Positions 15,000-23,786 of a DNA stretch of 47,371 nt are shown here, piece by piece. Numbering within the stretch: position 1 is the stretch's first letter; each line of letters begins with the position of its first letter. Both the position numbers and the translations under genes were made by a program. The notes below the pieces were generated by a model. The model was given only the letters and a program-made list of their open reading frames with translations, ran no database searches and was not told where the DNA came from. Source of the stretch: an uncultured Treponema sp. GTDB taxonomy: Bacteria > Spirochaetota > Spirochaetia > Treponematales > Treponemataceae. The stretch covers positions 1-47,371 of the forward strand of contig CAMOEE010000001.1 in NCBI GenBank assembly GCA_946611835.1, given 5' to 3'.

Positions 15000-17567
15000 C
15001 TAAATATTCTGCCTTCTCGCAAGCTGAGCGAAATATCCGTCCTGCTTCATCAGCTCCTCGTAGTTACCCTGCTCCACTACCTCACCGTCTTTCATTACAT
15101 AGATTTTGTCGGCGTTGATGATTGTCGAGAGCCTGTGAGCGATTATGATTCGGGTGACTTTAAGCTCGTCAAGGCTCTTTCGGACGGCAATCTGGGTAAG
15201 ATTGTCAAGGGCACTCGTAGCCTCATCAAAAATCAGGACGCTTGGGCGACGGATAATCGCACGGGCAATAATCAGCCTCTGCAGCTGGCCGCCCGAAAGA
15301 GTTGCTCCTCCTGCCGGAATCATCGTAAACATTCCCATAGGCATTTCCGCGATATCCTTGTCAAAAGAAACCTTTCTGGCGGCTTCCCATGCGTCAGCTT
15401 CTTTGAGGCCTGAGCTTCCTACTATATTCTGCAGGATTGTCCCCTGCAAAACCGTGTCATTCTGAAGGACAACGCCCAGCTGCCGCCTGAGCGAACCGAT
15501 ATCAACCGCCGAGATATCCTGGCTGTCAAAGAAAACGGCACCAGACTCAGCTTTCTCAAAACCAAGGAGCATACGCATGAGGGTTGATTTTCCTGCACCG
15601 CTCGTTCCGACAATGGCAACGAACTCTCCCTCTCTGATGCTCATGTTCACATCTTTAAGAACAAGAGGAGCATCGGGGGCATAGCGGAAATTAAGGTGGC
15701 TGATTTCGATGTTACCCCGGAGCTTGTCAATCGGTGGTTTAGAAGACTCTATCTCAGGAAGAGCATCAAGAATAGGGCGTATTCGTTTTGAAAGGGGAAT
15801 GACATTGCGGATTTGGAGCAAGGCCCCCGCCACACCAAGAAAAGCTCCCTGGAAGGAAGAATAGGCGCTCAAGAATGCCATGAAAGTACCCGTGGTGAGT
15901 CCGTTGATAGCCTGAATCTTCAGTCCACGACCATACAGATAATAGATGATAATGCTCACGACCGTTGGATAGACCGTATTAATCAGTGAGTTTACGATTC
16001 CAACCAGACCAAGAGAATAGGCAATTTTCATCTGACGGATATACTCACCCGACCACTGGGCAAAAAATCTTTTTTCGGAATGAGAATTCGTGATTTTTTC
16101 AATGCCGTTGAGAAACTGCAGGAGCATACCCTGAATCTTACCCTGACAGTCAATCAGCATCTTTTCCCACTTGTATGTGATGAAACAGAAAAGGGCAGAA
16201 ATGATAATGGGGAAGATACAGAAGAGGATTCCCCATTTGGCGAAATAGCCCGAGAACCTGAAGCACTGGAACAAATAGACGAAACTGAAAATGAAATTCA
16301 TGAAGACCGAAAGGACAATGTTGAAAATCTGCTTCCGGATTTCGGCGATGGTCATGGTGCGGGCGGCCAGGTCACCGGAAGAGAAGCCCTTGAAAAAATC
16401 AACCGGGAGCTTTAAAAGCCTGTCCATGACTGCCGCCTCAAGATCGCTGTCGGCCTTGGTCTCCATTCGCATGTTGGCGAAATATTTTGCCAGGTTTCCA
16501 ATCATCGCGGAAATATTACAGATGAAAACAAGGAAACAAATCTGAACCGCCTGACTTTTTGCCGCCTCAGGGATTACATTGTCGATGAAGTTTCGTGTAA
16601 TCAGAGGGGTGATGAGGCCGATTAATGTGCAGAGAAGACCGATGATGACAAAGCGGGCGATATCACGCTTGATGTCGGCGAGGACAAAACGACAGATTGA
16701 CTTGATCGAGATTTTTTCGGCCTGCATGGTCTTGTAGGCCATAATTGCCATGGGGTAAACCTGCCTTGCGTTCTTCTTCGTGACAGGAATCTCAAGCTGG
16801 TCACTGGGATCGATAATCTTATAGCCTGAGGAATTTTTGTTTTTGATGAGGGCAACAGGAATCAGGTTTTCGGAAGCATCATTTTCGATTGAGATGTTGA
16901 TGTCACCCTCTTTTTTGTAGAAACCGATTAAATGACCGTTGTCTTCCTTGTACCAGTTTTCACGGAGGACAACTTCACGCACTCGAATCGTGTTATCCTT
17001 AGCAAGCTTTTGTACGCCTGATTTGTTGGACTCGTATTTTTTGTCGGGGAGCTGCCTGATTGAAAAGCCGCCCATATGTTTTGCGACAATCTTAAAGACC
17101 TGAACGACAGGAAAATCATCGGGCCTGTAAAGCCTTGTGTCCGTCACATTTTTGTTAATGACAGAAGCAATATTTGCAAGCGCATCCGAAAAAGCGTAGT
17201 CCGAGGCTCTCTGCTGCTTCATCGAGCGCAGATTTCCCATGGCGCGCATTGAGTCCGCATTGATGAGGATTTCCTTCTGCCATTTGGAAGCATTTTCTGC
17301 AAAATTCGGGTCTTTCGGCTTGGAAAATTCTACCTCAGTTTCGTTAGTTCCCGTGAGGATGATGTCATATTTTTTGTTGCCTGAGATATTGAGGAAGCTC
17401 TCACCCTCAACGAAATTCGCAACCTCATGCCTGGCTCCAGTCCGGCCATCCGGGAGTTTTTTTACAAGAAAGAGATAACAGTGCCCGCAGAGTACCTTGA
17501 TTTCGTAAGGCGAGCCGTCAAGGGTGAGGTAATTCGTATTGTTGATTTTGTAAATTTTCTTTTCCAT
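15000..17567 (-). CDS. NHLP-type bacteriocin export ABC transporter, permease/ATPase subunit without peptidase
   Basis: The 855-residue protein has an N-terminal soluble region of about 270 residues (starts MEKKIYKINNTNYLTLDGS). A six-helix ABC exporter domain (about 290-590) and an ATPase domain with GTSGAGKST, LSGGQLQR and LIFDEATSALD follow. This matches the second, peptidase-less ABC subunit of NHLP (nitrile-hydratase-leader-type peptide) export systems. The gene starts two bases after the stop of the peptidase-bearing subunit, so the two are cotranslated and probably form a heterodimer in the inner membrane. The start has AGGA upstream within the preceding gene. Confidence 0.93.
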   Translation of the reverse strand: MEKKIYKINNTNYLTLDGSPYEIKVLCGHCYLFLVKKLPDGRTGARHEVANFVEGESFLNISGNKKYDIILTGTNETEVEFSKPKDPNFAENASKWQKEILINADSMRAMGNLRSMKQQRASDYAFSDALANIASVINKNVTDTRLYRPDDFPVVQVFKIVAKHMGGFSIRQLPDKKYESNKSGVQKLAKDNTIRVREVVLRENWYKEDNGHLIGFYKKEGDINISIENDASENLIPVALIKNKNSSGYKIIDPSDQLEIPVTKKNARQVYPMAIMAYKTMQAEKISIKSICRFVLADIKRDIARFVIIGLLCTLIGLITPLITRNFIDNVIPEAAKSQAVQICFLVFICNISAMIGNLAKYFANMRMETKADSDLEAAVMDRLLKLPVDFFKGFSSGDLAARTMTIAEIRKQIFNIVLSVFMNFIFSFVYLFQCFRFSGYFAKWGILFCIFPIIISALFCFITYKWEKMLIDCQGKIQGMLLQFLNGIEKITNSHSEKRFFAQWSGEYIRQMKIAYSLGLVGIVNSLINTVYPTVVSIIIYYLYGRGLKIQAINGLTTGTFMAFLSAYSSFQGAFLGVAGALLQIRNVIPLSKRIRPILDALPEIESSKPPIDKLRGNIEISHLNFRYAPDAPLVLKDVNMSIREGEFVAIVGTSGAGKSTLMRMLLGFEKAESGAVFFDSQDISAVDIGSLRRQLGVVLQNDTVLQGTILQNIVGSSGLKEADAWEAARKVSFDKDIAEMPMGMFTMIPAGGATLSGGQLQRLIIARAIIRRPSVLIFDEATSALDNLTQIAVRKSLDELKVTRIIIAHRLSTIINADKIYVMKDGEVVEQGNYEELMKQDGYFAQLARRQNI

Positions 17568-17569
17568 AG

Positions 17570-19783
17570 TTACATCATCCTAACCAGTTCGCTGTACAAG
17601 CCGCCCTTTTCCACCAGCACATCGTGCGTACCCCGCTCAACGATGTTGCCGTGGTCAAGAACGATGATTTCATCGGAGTCTCGTATTGTCGAGAGCCTGT
17701 GGGCAATAATGATGCTGGTGCAGCCCCGCCTTCGGATGTTCTGATCAACAAGCTGCTCGGTGATTGCATCAAGCGCACTTGTGGCCTCGTCCATAATGAT
17801 GATTCTGGGGTTTGTGGCAAGAGCACGGGCAATCTCAAGACGCTGTCTCTGACCGCCGCTGAAATTCTTACCGCCCTCGCTGACAAGTGAAAAATATCCG
17901 CCTTGCCGTGAGGTGATGTCATCATGAATGCAGGCGTCTTTTGCGGCCTGAATATAGACTTCTTCTGGAATCGTCGTGTTCCACATGGTGATGTTGTCTT
18001 TGACCGTTCCCTCGAAAAGCGAGATGCTCTGGTTGACAACTGCAACCGAAGCTGCGAAAGTCTTCCGGTCAATCTCGCTCAGAGGTTTTCCGTCAAACAA
18101 AAGCTCCCCGCTCCACAAAGGATAGGTGGCGCTGATTAGCTTTCCGATTGTGGACTTGCCGCTTCCTGTGGCTCCGACCAGCGCGATTCTTTTTCCAGGA
18201 GTGAATTCAATATTCAAATTTGAGATTAGAGGGGCCGTAAGCGGGGAATAGCCGAAAACAGCATTCTTAATGGAAATATAGCCCTCAAGCTTTTTGATTG
18301 GCGCATATTCTTTGCTGAAAGAATCAGAATAAGATTTTTCGTCAGTTTTCTGAGAGGCATCTTTCGTCTCAAAATCATCCTTGAACATTTTTGGAATCGG
18401 ATATTCCATTACATCATCAATTCGCTGCATGTCGGCATTAGCGGAAAGAAGGGATGCACCTAGGCTCAGGAAGGAATTGATTGGGGAAGAAAAATGTGCC
18501 AGAAGAATCTGAAATGCCATGAGCATACCGACCGTAAGATGACCGTCCATAACCCGGATTGCGCCGAGACCAAGAATCAGGATTCCCTGAATCTGGGAAA
18601 TTGTCTCCGGCACGATTGAATTCGCCGTGTTGGTCTTAACGAGCCGCTGATTCTCCAGAATAAGCTTTGCCTGCTGGCCGGACCACTGCATGAAAAAGTC
18701 ATTTTCTGAGCCGGAAGCCTTAAGAGACTCAATCATCTCGATTCCCGACATAGTTATACCGCTGAGTTTTCCGCCTTCCATCTCGATTTTAAATGACTTA
18801 TTCTTGACCCTCTCGCTCGTAATCTTAAAAATCACTACGAGCAGGATTGTGAGCGACACCGAAATCACTGTGAGGGGAATATCATACATGAGCATTAAAA
18901 CGAGGAAGAAAACCGTGCTGAAGAGGTTAATTATAACCCCGATAAGCTGCCCGGAGACAAGGCTGGCAATCGAATCGCAGGAAGAAATTCGGTTACAAAG
19001 CTCACCCGGAAGCCTCTGAACAAAAAACTGGAGCGGCATCCTGAAAATATGGTCGATGAATTTTGAAGCCGAAGAAAGGCTCAGTCGTACCTGAAAGCGC
19101 ATCAAAACCGTATTCTGAATCGCCTGTAATATAGTAGAAAGCACGCAGGTAACGGCCATTACAAAAAGCAGGGGTTTTAAATGCCCCATGGAATTTTTGA
19201 CAAGAATCTCATCAACAAAAAATCGTGAGAAAGTAGGATAAACAAAACCGGGAATAAAATAGAGGAAACTTAAGAATCCGAGGAAAGTAAAGATTGAAGA
19301 AAGCCCATTGAGCCTTTTTTTGAGCCTGTTCCAGATTTTAGGCTTTTCGCCGCCCAGAAGGAAATCAGGCCCCGGCTCAAAAGTGAGCACGACACCGGTA
19401 AAGGACTCGTCAAATTCGTCCATGTCAACGGAACGCCGGCCCAGGGCCGGATCATTTATAACGACTGAATGGCGCTTAAATCTCTCAAAAACAACGAAAT
19501 GATTGAAATTCCAGAAGATAATTGCCGGCCGGTCAAGCTCACGGAGAGAATCGACTTCCATTTTGAAGCCCTTTGCTTCAAGACCGTACCTTTTTGCAGC
19601 CTTAATAAGGTTGCTGGCCCTCGTTCCGTCTCGAGAGACACCACACTCCATACGAAGTTCTTCCAGTGAAACATATTTGTGATAATAAGAAAGAATCATC
19701 GAAAGGCTTGCGGCGCCGCATTCAAGGGCTTCCATCTGCAAAACCGTCGGTGCCTTTACCTTTTTAAAAAACGGAAATTTCAT
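17570..19783 (-). CDS. NHLP-type bacteriocin export ABC transporter with C39 leader peptidase
   Basis: The 737-residue protein begins with a C39 peptidase domain with catalytic C22 (ALECGAAS), H95 (NFNHFVVF) and D111 (INDPALG). A six-helix exporter domain (about 155-450) and an ATPase with GATGSGKST, FSGGQRQRL and IIMDEATSALD follow. It should cut double-glycine-type leaders and export the released peptide. It is first in an operon with the second ABC subunit and the binding lipoprotein. The promoter is excellent: CTGACA (19814-19819), a 17-base gap, then TATACT (19791-19796). The ATG is only seven bases after the -10 box and no Shine-Dalgarno sequence is present, so the mRNA should be leaderless. 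Confidence 0.95.
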   Translation of the reverse strand: MKFPFFKKVKAPTVLQMEALECGAASLSMILSYYHKYVSLEELRMECGVSRDGTRASNLIKAAKRYGLEAKGFKMEVDSLRELDRPAIIFWNFNHFVVFERFKRHSVVINDPALGRRSVDMDEFDESFTGVVLTFEPGPDFLLGGEKPKIWNRLKKRLNGLSSIFTFLGFLSFLYFIPGFVYPTFSRFFVDEILVKNSMGHLKPLLFVMAVTCVLSTILQAIQNTVLMRFQVRLSLSSASKFIDHIFRMPLQFFVQRLPGELCNRISSCDSIASLVSGQLIGVIINLFSTVFFLVLMLMYDIPLTVISVSLTILLVVIFKITSERVKNKSFKIEMEGGKLSGITMSGIEMIESLKASGSENDFFMQWSGQQAKLILENQRLVKTNTANSIVPETISQIQGILILGLGAIRVMDGHLTVGMLMAFQILLAHFSSPINSFLSLGASLLSANADMQRIDDVMEYPIPKMFKDDFETKDASQKTDEKSYSDSFSKEYAPIKKLEGYISIKNAVFGYSPLTAPLISNLNIEFTPGKRIALVGATGSGKSTIGKLISATYPLWSGELLFDGKPLSEIDRKTFAASVAVVNQSISLFEGTVKDNITMWNTTIPEEVYIQAAKDACIHDDITSRQGGYFSLVSEGGKNFSGGQRQRLEIARALATNPRIIIMDEATSALDAITEQLVDQNIRRRGCTSIIIAHRLSTIRDSDEIIVLDHGNIVERGTHDVLVEKGGLYSELVRMM

Positions 19784-19790
19784 TTAATTC

Positions 19791-19819
19791 AGTATAGTTT
19801 AATTTAAGTAAAGTGTCAG
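19791..19819 (-). promoter_or_regulatory. Sigma-70 promoter of the exporter operon
   Basis: CTGACA and TATACT are 17 bases apart on the minus strand. The -10 box ends seven bases from the ATG of the C39 exporter, so the transcript would start at or within a base or two of the start codon. Confidence 0.75.
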
Positions 19820-19837
19820 TAGAAATCTAAAAACGAG

Positions 19838-19873
19838 AAAAGCTCCCCTGATATGAACCAAAGGAGCTTTTTT
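19838..19873. terminator. Bidirectional terminator
   Basis: AAAAGCTCC (19838-19846) pairs with GGAGCTTTT (19863-19871), with T-rich flanks on both strands. It separates the exporter promoter from the small-gene transcript arriving from 20.5 kb. Confidence 0.8.
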
Positions 19874-19922
19874 GCTGAATATTAAAAAACAGTAAGAATC
19901 CGGGCCTTAATGCTCATTCCCA

Positions 19923-20239
19923 TTAATTGGTCGGCTTTCTCACACGAATTGTAAAGATTGGGGCTGTCTCGTCAGCCTGACTGAAGGCCTGGTCCTCGAT
20001 GATTTCGATGTAATACTGATTTCCTTCTTTGAACCTGCCAAGATAAACGCAATTTGGATCTGTTATCTGATCGCAAAATCCTCGCTGCTATTCCAGGTAT
20101 AGCTAAAGCGCGTATCTCGTCCAAGGTCATAAGCAATGTGAAAGAAATAATCCTCCATTTCTTCAAAGTCCATTTCATCAAGCGAATGGGTATCCGGGAG
20201 GCTGACTTCTGTAGTGTGTTTCCATATGTCAAAAGAGTT
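19923..20239 (-). pseudogene. Broken hypothetical gene downstream of the 94-residue gene
   Basis: Reading in the frame of the upstream gene, past stops at 20252, 20246 and 20240, a plausible acidic protein appears: SFDIWKHTTEVSLPDTHSLD, then EEMEDYFFHIAYDLGRDTRF. It stops at 20063. A one-base shift near 20065-20075 continues with DQITDPNCVYLGRFKEGNQY and ends at 19923 in TIRVRKPTN. No start codon or ribosome site is evident, so it is a remnant, or a single gene with several errors. I do not recognise a family. Confidence 0.5.
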
Positions 20240-20251
20240 TTAATATTATTT

Positions 20252-20536
20252 TCAAGAATTTCCGACTAATAAACGCATTAAAAAAGTACGATTCCCGAAC
20301 AGAGAAGTCCGGCCAGAAAAGCCCCGTGACTGCAGGAATTCCATCTGTTCCTGCATCTTCTCCACCTCAAGCTCAGGATAAAATGTATGGATTGCCGCAA
20401 ATGCCGATTCGGGATTCGTTGCGGCATCAATAATCATTGAAATCTTCTCTATATCAAAATTCTCAGTAACTCTCGCAATTGTTTCTTCTGCGACACCCTT
20501 CCGTGCCAGAATCGTCCTCATTTCTGAGTTTGTCAT
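20252..20536 (-). CDS. 94-residue hypothetical protein sharing the candidate ECF promoter
   Basis: It starts MTNSEMRTILARKGVAEETI and ends FLMRLLVGNS. The first 70 residues are predicted helical and acidic; the end is basic. No family, signal peptide or membrane segment is recognised, and no double-glycine motif is present. AAGGAG lies 12 bases before the ATG. The promoter at 20576-20607 is nearly identical to that of the 68-residue peptide at 11.9 kb, so the two are probably coregulated. It may be a cargo, immunity or regulatory protein of the exporter; nothing in the sequence picks one. Confidence 0.7.
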   Translation of the reverse strand: MTNSEMRTILARKGVAEETIARVTENFDIEKISMIIDAATNPESAFAAIHTFYPELEVEKMQEQMEFLQSRGFSGRTSLFGNRTFLMRLLVGNS

Positions 20537-20575
20537 ACCTTTTTTTGCTCCTTCGTATTTTTACCGGTTTTCTTT

Positions 20576-20607
20576 TATTTATACGAAGAAAACTTAAAAA
20601 AGGCTAA
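20576..20607 (-). promoter_or_regulatory. Putative ECF-type promoter, copy 2
   Basis: Minus strand TTAGCCTTTTTT, eight bases, then TTCGTATAAATA; identical in both boxes to 11961-11992. The T run of the upstream terminator directly abuts the first T of this element. Confidence 0.65.
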
Positions 20608-20637
20608 AAAAATGGCGGCAAAAATGCTTGCCGCCAT
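20606..20637 (-). terminator. Terminator of the hydrogenase/chemoreceptor gene
   Basis: ATGGCGGCA (20612) pairs with TGCCGCCAT (20637). Reading the minus strand, seven T follow. It lies 28 bases after the stop at 20665. Confidence 0.88.
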
Positions 20638-20664
20638 GATATTTTTGATTTTCCCCTGCCTTAC

Positions 20665-22731
20665 TTATACCTCAAGATTTGTAATCGCAGTTTTGATTTC
20701 GGCCGTTCCGATTTTAAGGTGCTCAGCCGCATCCGAGACCGCTTTCTGTACTTCTTTGAGCTTGCCCATACTCTCAAGCAGCATCTCTCCGCCGTTGTTC
20801 TGCTCCTCAACAGAAGAGTGAACCATGCCCTCCTGAGTTTTGACCTGGCCCGAAAGGGTTACGATTCTGTCAAATTCCTTTGAGACCTCATCGGTTCTTG
20901 CTGTTGTGGTGTCAATCAGGCCCTTCATGTTCTTTAAAACATTGTCAATTGACTTTGCCTCTTTGCTGGAACTTTCGGCCAGCTTTCGGATTTCTGATGC
21001 GACTACGGCAAAGCCCTTTCCGGCCTCACCGGCGTGACTTGCCTCGATTGCGGCGTTCATTGAAAGAAGGTTTGTCTGGGCTGCAATCTGGTCGATTGTC
21101 TTTCCCATCTCCACAAGGCCCTTAGAACTTTCTTCGATTTTCTGAACCAGGGCATTAATCTCGCGCACGCTTGCCTGACCGACATTCGTTGCTCCCTCAA
21201 GCTCGTTTACGGCGGCGAAGTTCTTCTGCAAGATTGCGTTGATTGAACCGATATTACCGATCATCTGCTCGACGGCCGAAACCGAAGAATTGACATTCTC
21301 TGACATCTGGTCGGTGACTTTCGTAAGAGAGCTGACATTCTTTTCGTTTTCTTCAAGGCAGGCAACGCTCTTTCCCGTGACTTTCTGGATAGAAGCGCTG
21401 ATTTCGTCCTTAAAATCCCTGGTCATTTTGTGCATGACATAGTAAGAGCAGTGAGACATCTGGTTTACGCCGTTATGAATTGCCTTTGCCATTTCCTCAC
21501 AGGAACGATAGCCGCAGGCCTGGCAGTCGAGGATATCCTTTTCTTCAAATTTGCCCATCTCACCGAAGATTTTCTGGATTTCAGCCTTTGAAGGCTCCCT
21601 GAGATGTCTGACCGACGAGCTCCTGTCAACATAATTTCTCTTGTAGATTGACTCTTCCCAGAATTTATCAATCGTTGCATTGAGTTTTTTAAGCCCCTTT
21701 TTCATTTTGCGGTCGTTATCCATTTTCCAGAGAGACTTACGCTCTTCAGCACGGCTTTCGATATAGTTCTCAACCTCGTCAATCGGCATGTTCTGGTTGT
21801 CAGTTCCCGCACCACAGTTACAACCATGGGCGCAGTTGAGGCAGTCGATGAGCTGATACATCGGAGTCTTACCCTTTTTTATGTCCTCGCTCAGCTGCTC
21901 GAAATACTCGTAGACTTCCGGGAAACCTTCGATTTTGCGGGTGTTCTTTTGGATTCCTTTTACGAACCTGTCCGCAGTACGCAGGAGACCGCCCGGAGTT
22001 GAGTAAAGAACTCCCCTCTCAGCAGGCGGATTGTCATATTCAGTTTTCGGAAAGGAAGCGAGATTAATATTATTCTGCTTGAAATGCTCAGAAATAGAAT
22101 GCATGGTGACATTGAAGTCCCCGAGGCCGTTCTCATCAAATTCCCGTCTTTTTGCATAGCATGGAGAAATTGCGGCAACCTTGCAGTTGGCATATTCCGG
22201 GTAGAATTTTTTAATCATTGTGACAGTATGGGCCATAGGGCTGTCAGCCGGGGAAAGATACTGAATCAGCTCAGGATGATAAAGCTCAATCCAGGTGACG
22301 ATTGCCGGACAAGGCTGGGAAATCACGAGCTTAGGATTGTTCTTTTTGATATGCTCGACATAAGACTTGGTCGTAAGCTCGGCACCAAAACTTACATCAA
22401 AAACAGCCTTTACGCCGATTGATTTGAGCCAGCCGTTAAGCTCAAGATCCCTGCCCTTGAATTGAGCGGCGGCGGCAGGAGCAACAATCGCAACAACCCC
22501 GTCGCCTTTTTTGAGGGCCTTGAAGAAATCATCTGCATCATCAATTCCATAGCGGGCCCCGTGAGTACAGGCCTCAATACATGCACCGCAACCAATACAA
22601 AGCTCATGGTTGACTTTTACATAATCGCCTGAACCGTCGTTACACATTTTTGAAGGACAGACCGCAATACAACGGTGACAGTTAACACATTTGTCTTTAT
22701 CAACAAAAATTACCGGTTTCAACTCTGACAT
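20665..22731 (-). CDS. [FeFe]-hydrogenase-like sensor fused to a methyl-accepting chemotaxis domain
   Basis: The 688-residue protein starts with two 4Fe-4S ferredoxin motifs (CVNCHRCIAVCPSKMC, CIGCGACIEACTHG). A hydrogenase large-subunit domain follows, with cysteine motifs QPCPAI, ISPCYAKR and CLNCAHGCNCG, which correspond to the H-cluster loops in a variant form. A further Fe-S motif (CQACGYRSCEEMA) and a full chemoreceptor signalling hairpin (NLLSMNAAIEASHAGEAGKG) complete it. There is no membrane segment, so it is cytoplasmic. It probably senses hydrogen or redox state and passes the signal to CheA, as proposed for sensory (group C/D) hydrogenases. A TTGAAA, 18-base, TACAAT promoter is visible upstream. 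Confidence 0.93.
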   Translation of the reverse strand: MSELKPVIFVDKDKCVNCHRCIAVCPSKMCNDGSGDYVKVNHELCIGCGACIEACTHGARYGIDDADDFFKALKKGDGVVAIVAPAAAAQFKGRDLELNGWLKSIGVKAVFDVSFGAELTTKSYVEHIKKNNPKLVISQPCPAIVTWIELYHPELIQYLSPADSPMAHTVTMIKKFYPEYANCKVAAISPCYAKRREFDENGLGDFNVTMHSISEHFKQNNINLASFPKTEYDNPPAERGVLYSTPGGLLRTADRFVKGIQKNTRKIEGFPEVYEYFEQLSEDIKKGKTPMYQLIDCLNCAHGCNCGAGTDNQNMPIDEVENYIESRAEERKSLWKMDNDRKMKKGLKKLNATIDKFWEESIYKRNYVDRSSSVRHLREPSKAEIQKIFGEMGKFEEKDILDCQACGYRSCEEMAKAIHNGVNQMSHCSYYVMHKMTRDFKDEISASIQKVTGKSVACLEENEKNVSSLTKVTDQMSENVNSSVSAVEQMIGNIGSINAILQKNFAAVNELEGATNVGQASVREINALVQKIEESSKGLVEMGKTIDQIAAQTNLLSMNAAIEASHAGEAGKGFAVVASEIRKLAESSSKEAKSIDNVLKNMKGLIDTTTARTDEVSKEFDRIVTLSGQVKTQEGMVHSSVEEQNNGGEMLLESMGKLKEVQKAVSDAAEHLKIGTAEIKTAITNLEV

Positions 22732-22954
22732 TTTAGTACCCTATCAAAAAAAATATTTAAGTGGATTGTACACACAATTTAAAGAAAATTTCAATATATA
22801 TCAACAGCCTATTTGAATATTCTTACATTTTTTGCACTTTTTTAGCATATTACGCATATAGCCAAAGATTTTTTGACACGGAAAAATACAAGAAGAAGAC
22901 ACAAGAACGATTATGCCAAGAGCGAAATGGCTAAAAAAATGCTATAATATCTTG

Positions 22955-23785
22955 ATGACTACTACATTCACTTCTCTTACGGCCGAAGAAGAGAAAATCC
23001 TCGAATCATATTGCGAGAATCATTTTGTCTCTTTCAATGCAAGCGGCGAGGAAGACTTGTCTTTCCTCACTTTCTGGCGCAATTTCATCTCCGGGCTAGA
23101 AGAATCAGGCCCATCCGCTGCCATAAATACAATGCTTATTCCTGACCTGCCAGTTCAATTCAATCAGGAAGAAGGTATCTCGGCAGAAATTTACAATTCG
23201 ACGGCAGGGGAAATTCCGGTCATCACAATCAGGGACAGCGAAGACTTCGAAAAGCTCGTAACAAACCTGATTCACAAAGGGAAAAGGCCCGAAAACCTTG
23301 GCTCAACCGGGGCTTCCTTCGTTTTCGGAAAGAAAACACGATTCATAATCCTCTCTCAAAAACCCTACAGCAATGTTTCTGCGCGCACGCTTGGCCTCAA
23401 AGAAGAAGACTGGCTAAAAAAATCGCTTCAAATCAGGCTGGAGCATGAATGCACTCATTTTTTCACCAAGAAATTTTACGGAAGGGCACAGAATCACCTG
23501 CACGACGAGCTTATCGCAGACTTTTTCGGCATTCTCTCGGCTTTTTCTTTTTACAAGGCCGAATACTTTGAATATTTCATGGGAATAAGGGGTAATGAAG
23601 GAAGCCGACTTTCCTGCTACATTCCCCACAGTTCCAAAAATCTTTTAATAGCCCTGAAAGAAAAAGCTTCCCGGGCAGCATTTTTCCTCGAAGATTTGTC
23701 AAAAAAAGCGGATTTTCAGGCCCTCTCAAAGAGCGGGAAAATCCGCCGTTTATGCGAAACTGACCTGCTGAAAATTCCGGATTAA
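22955..23785 (+). CDS. Predicted zinc metallopeptidase (HExxH), function unknown
   Basis: The 276-residue protein has H164-E165-C-T-H168, followed by HDELIADFFG with E185 and D189. This is the HExxH plus downstream glutamate arrangement of gluzincins. There is no signal peptide, so it is cytoplasmic. I do not recognise a named family. It sits beside the HlyD-like adaptor of the NHLP exporter, converging with it two bases apart, and could process a peptide substrate; that is inference. I start at MTTTFTSL, not the in-frame ATG 14 codons earlier, because TATAAT at 22943-22948 is six bases before it. The earlier ATG would lie upstream of the promoter. Confidence 0.7.
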   Translation: MTTTFTSLTAEEEKILESYCENHFVSFNASGEEDLSFLTFWRNFISGLEESGPSAAINTMLIPDLPVQFNQEEGISAEIYNSTAGEIPVITIRDSEDFEKLVTNLIHKGKRPENLGSTGASFVFGKKTRFIILSQKPYSNVSARTLGLKEEDWLKKSLQIRLEHECTHFFTKKFYGRAQNHLHDELIADFFGILSAFSFYKAEYFEYFMGIRGNEGSRLSCYIPHSSKNLLIALKEKASRAAFFLEDLSKKADFQALSKSGKIRRLCETDLLKIPD

Positions 23786-23786
23786 A

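Noticed and set aside
19972..20232. 86-codon minus-strand frame over the broken gene
   Set aside because: Its composition (Arg, Ser, Ile rich) is unlike a real protein here; two other frames joined by a shift give a better acidic protein.
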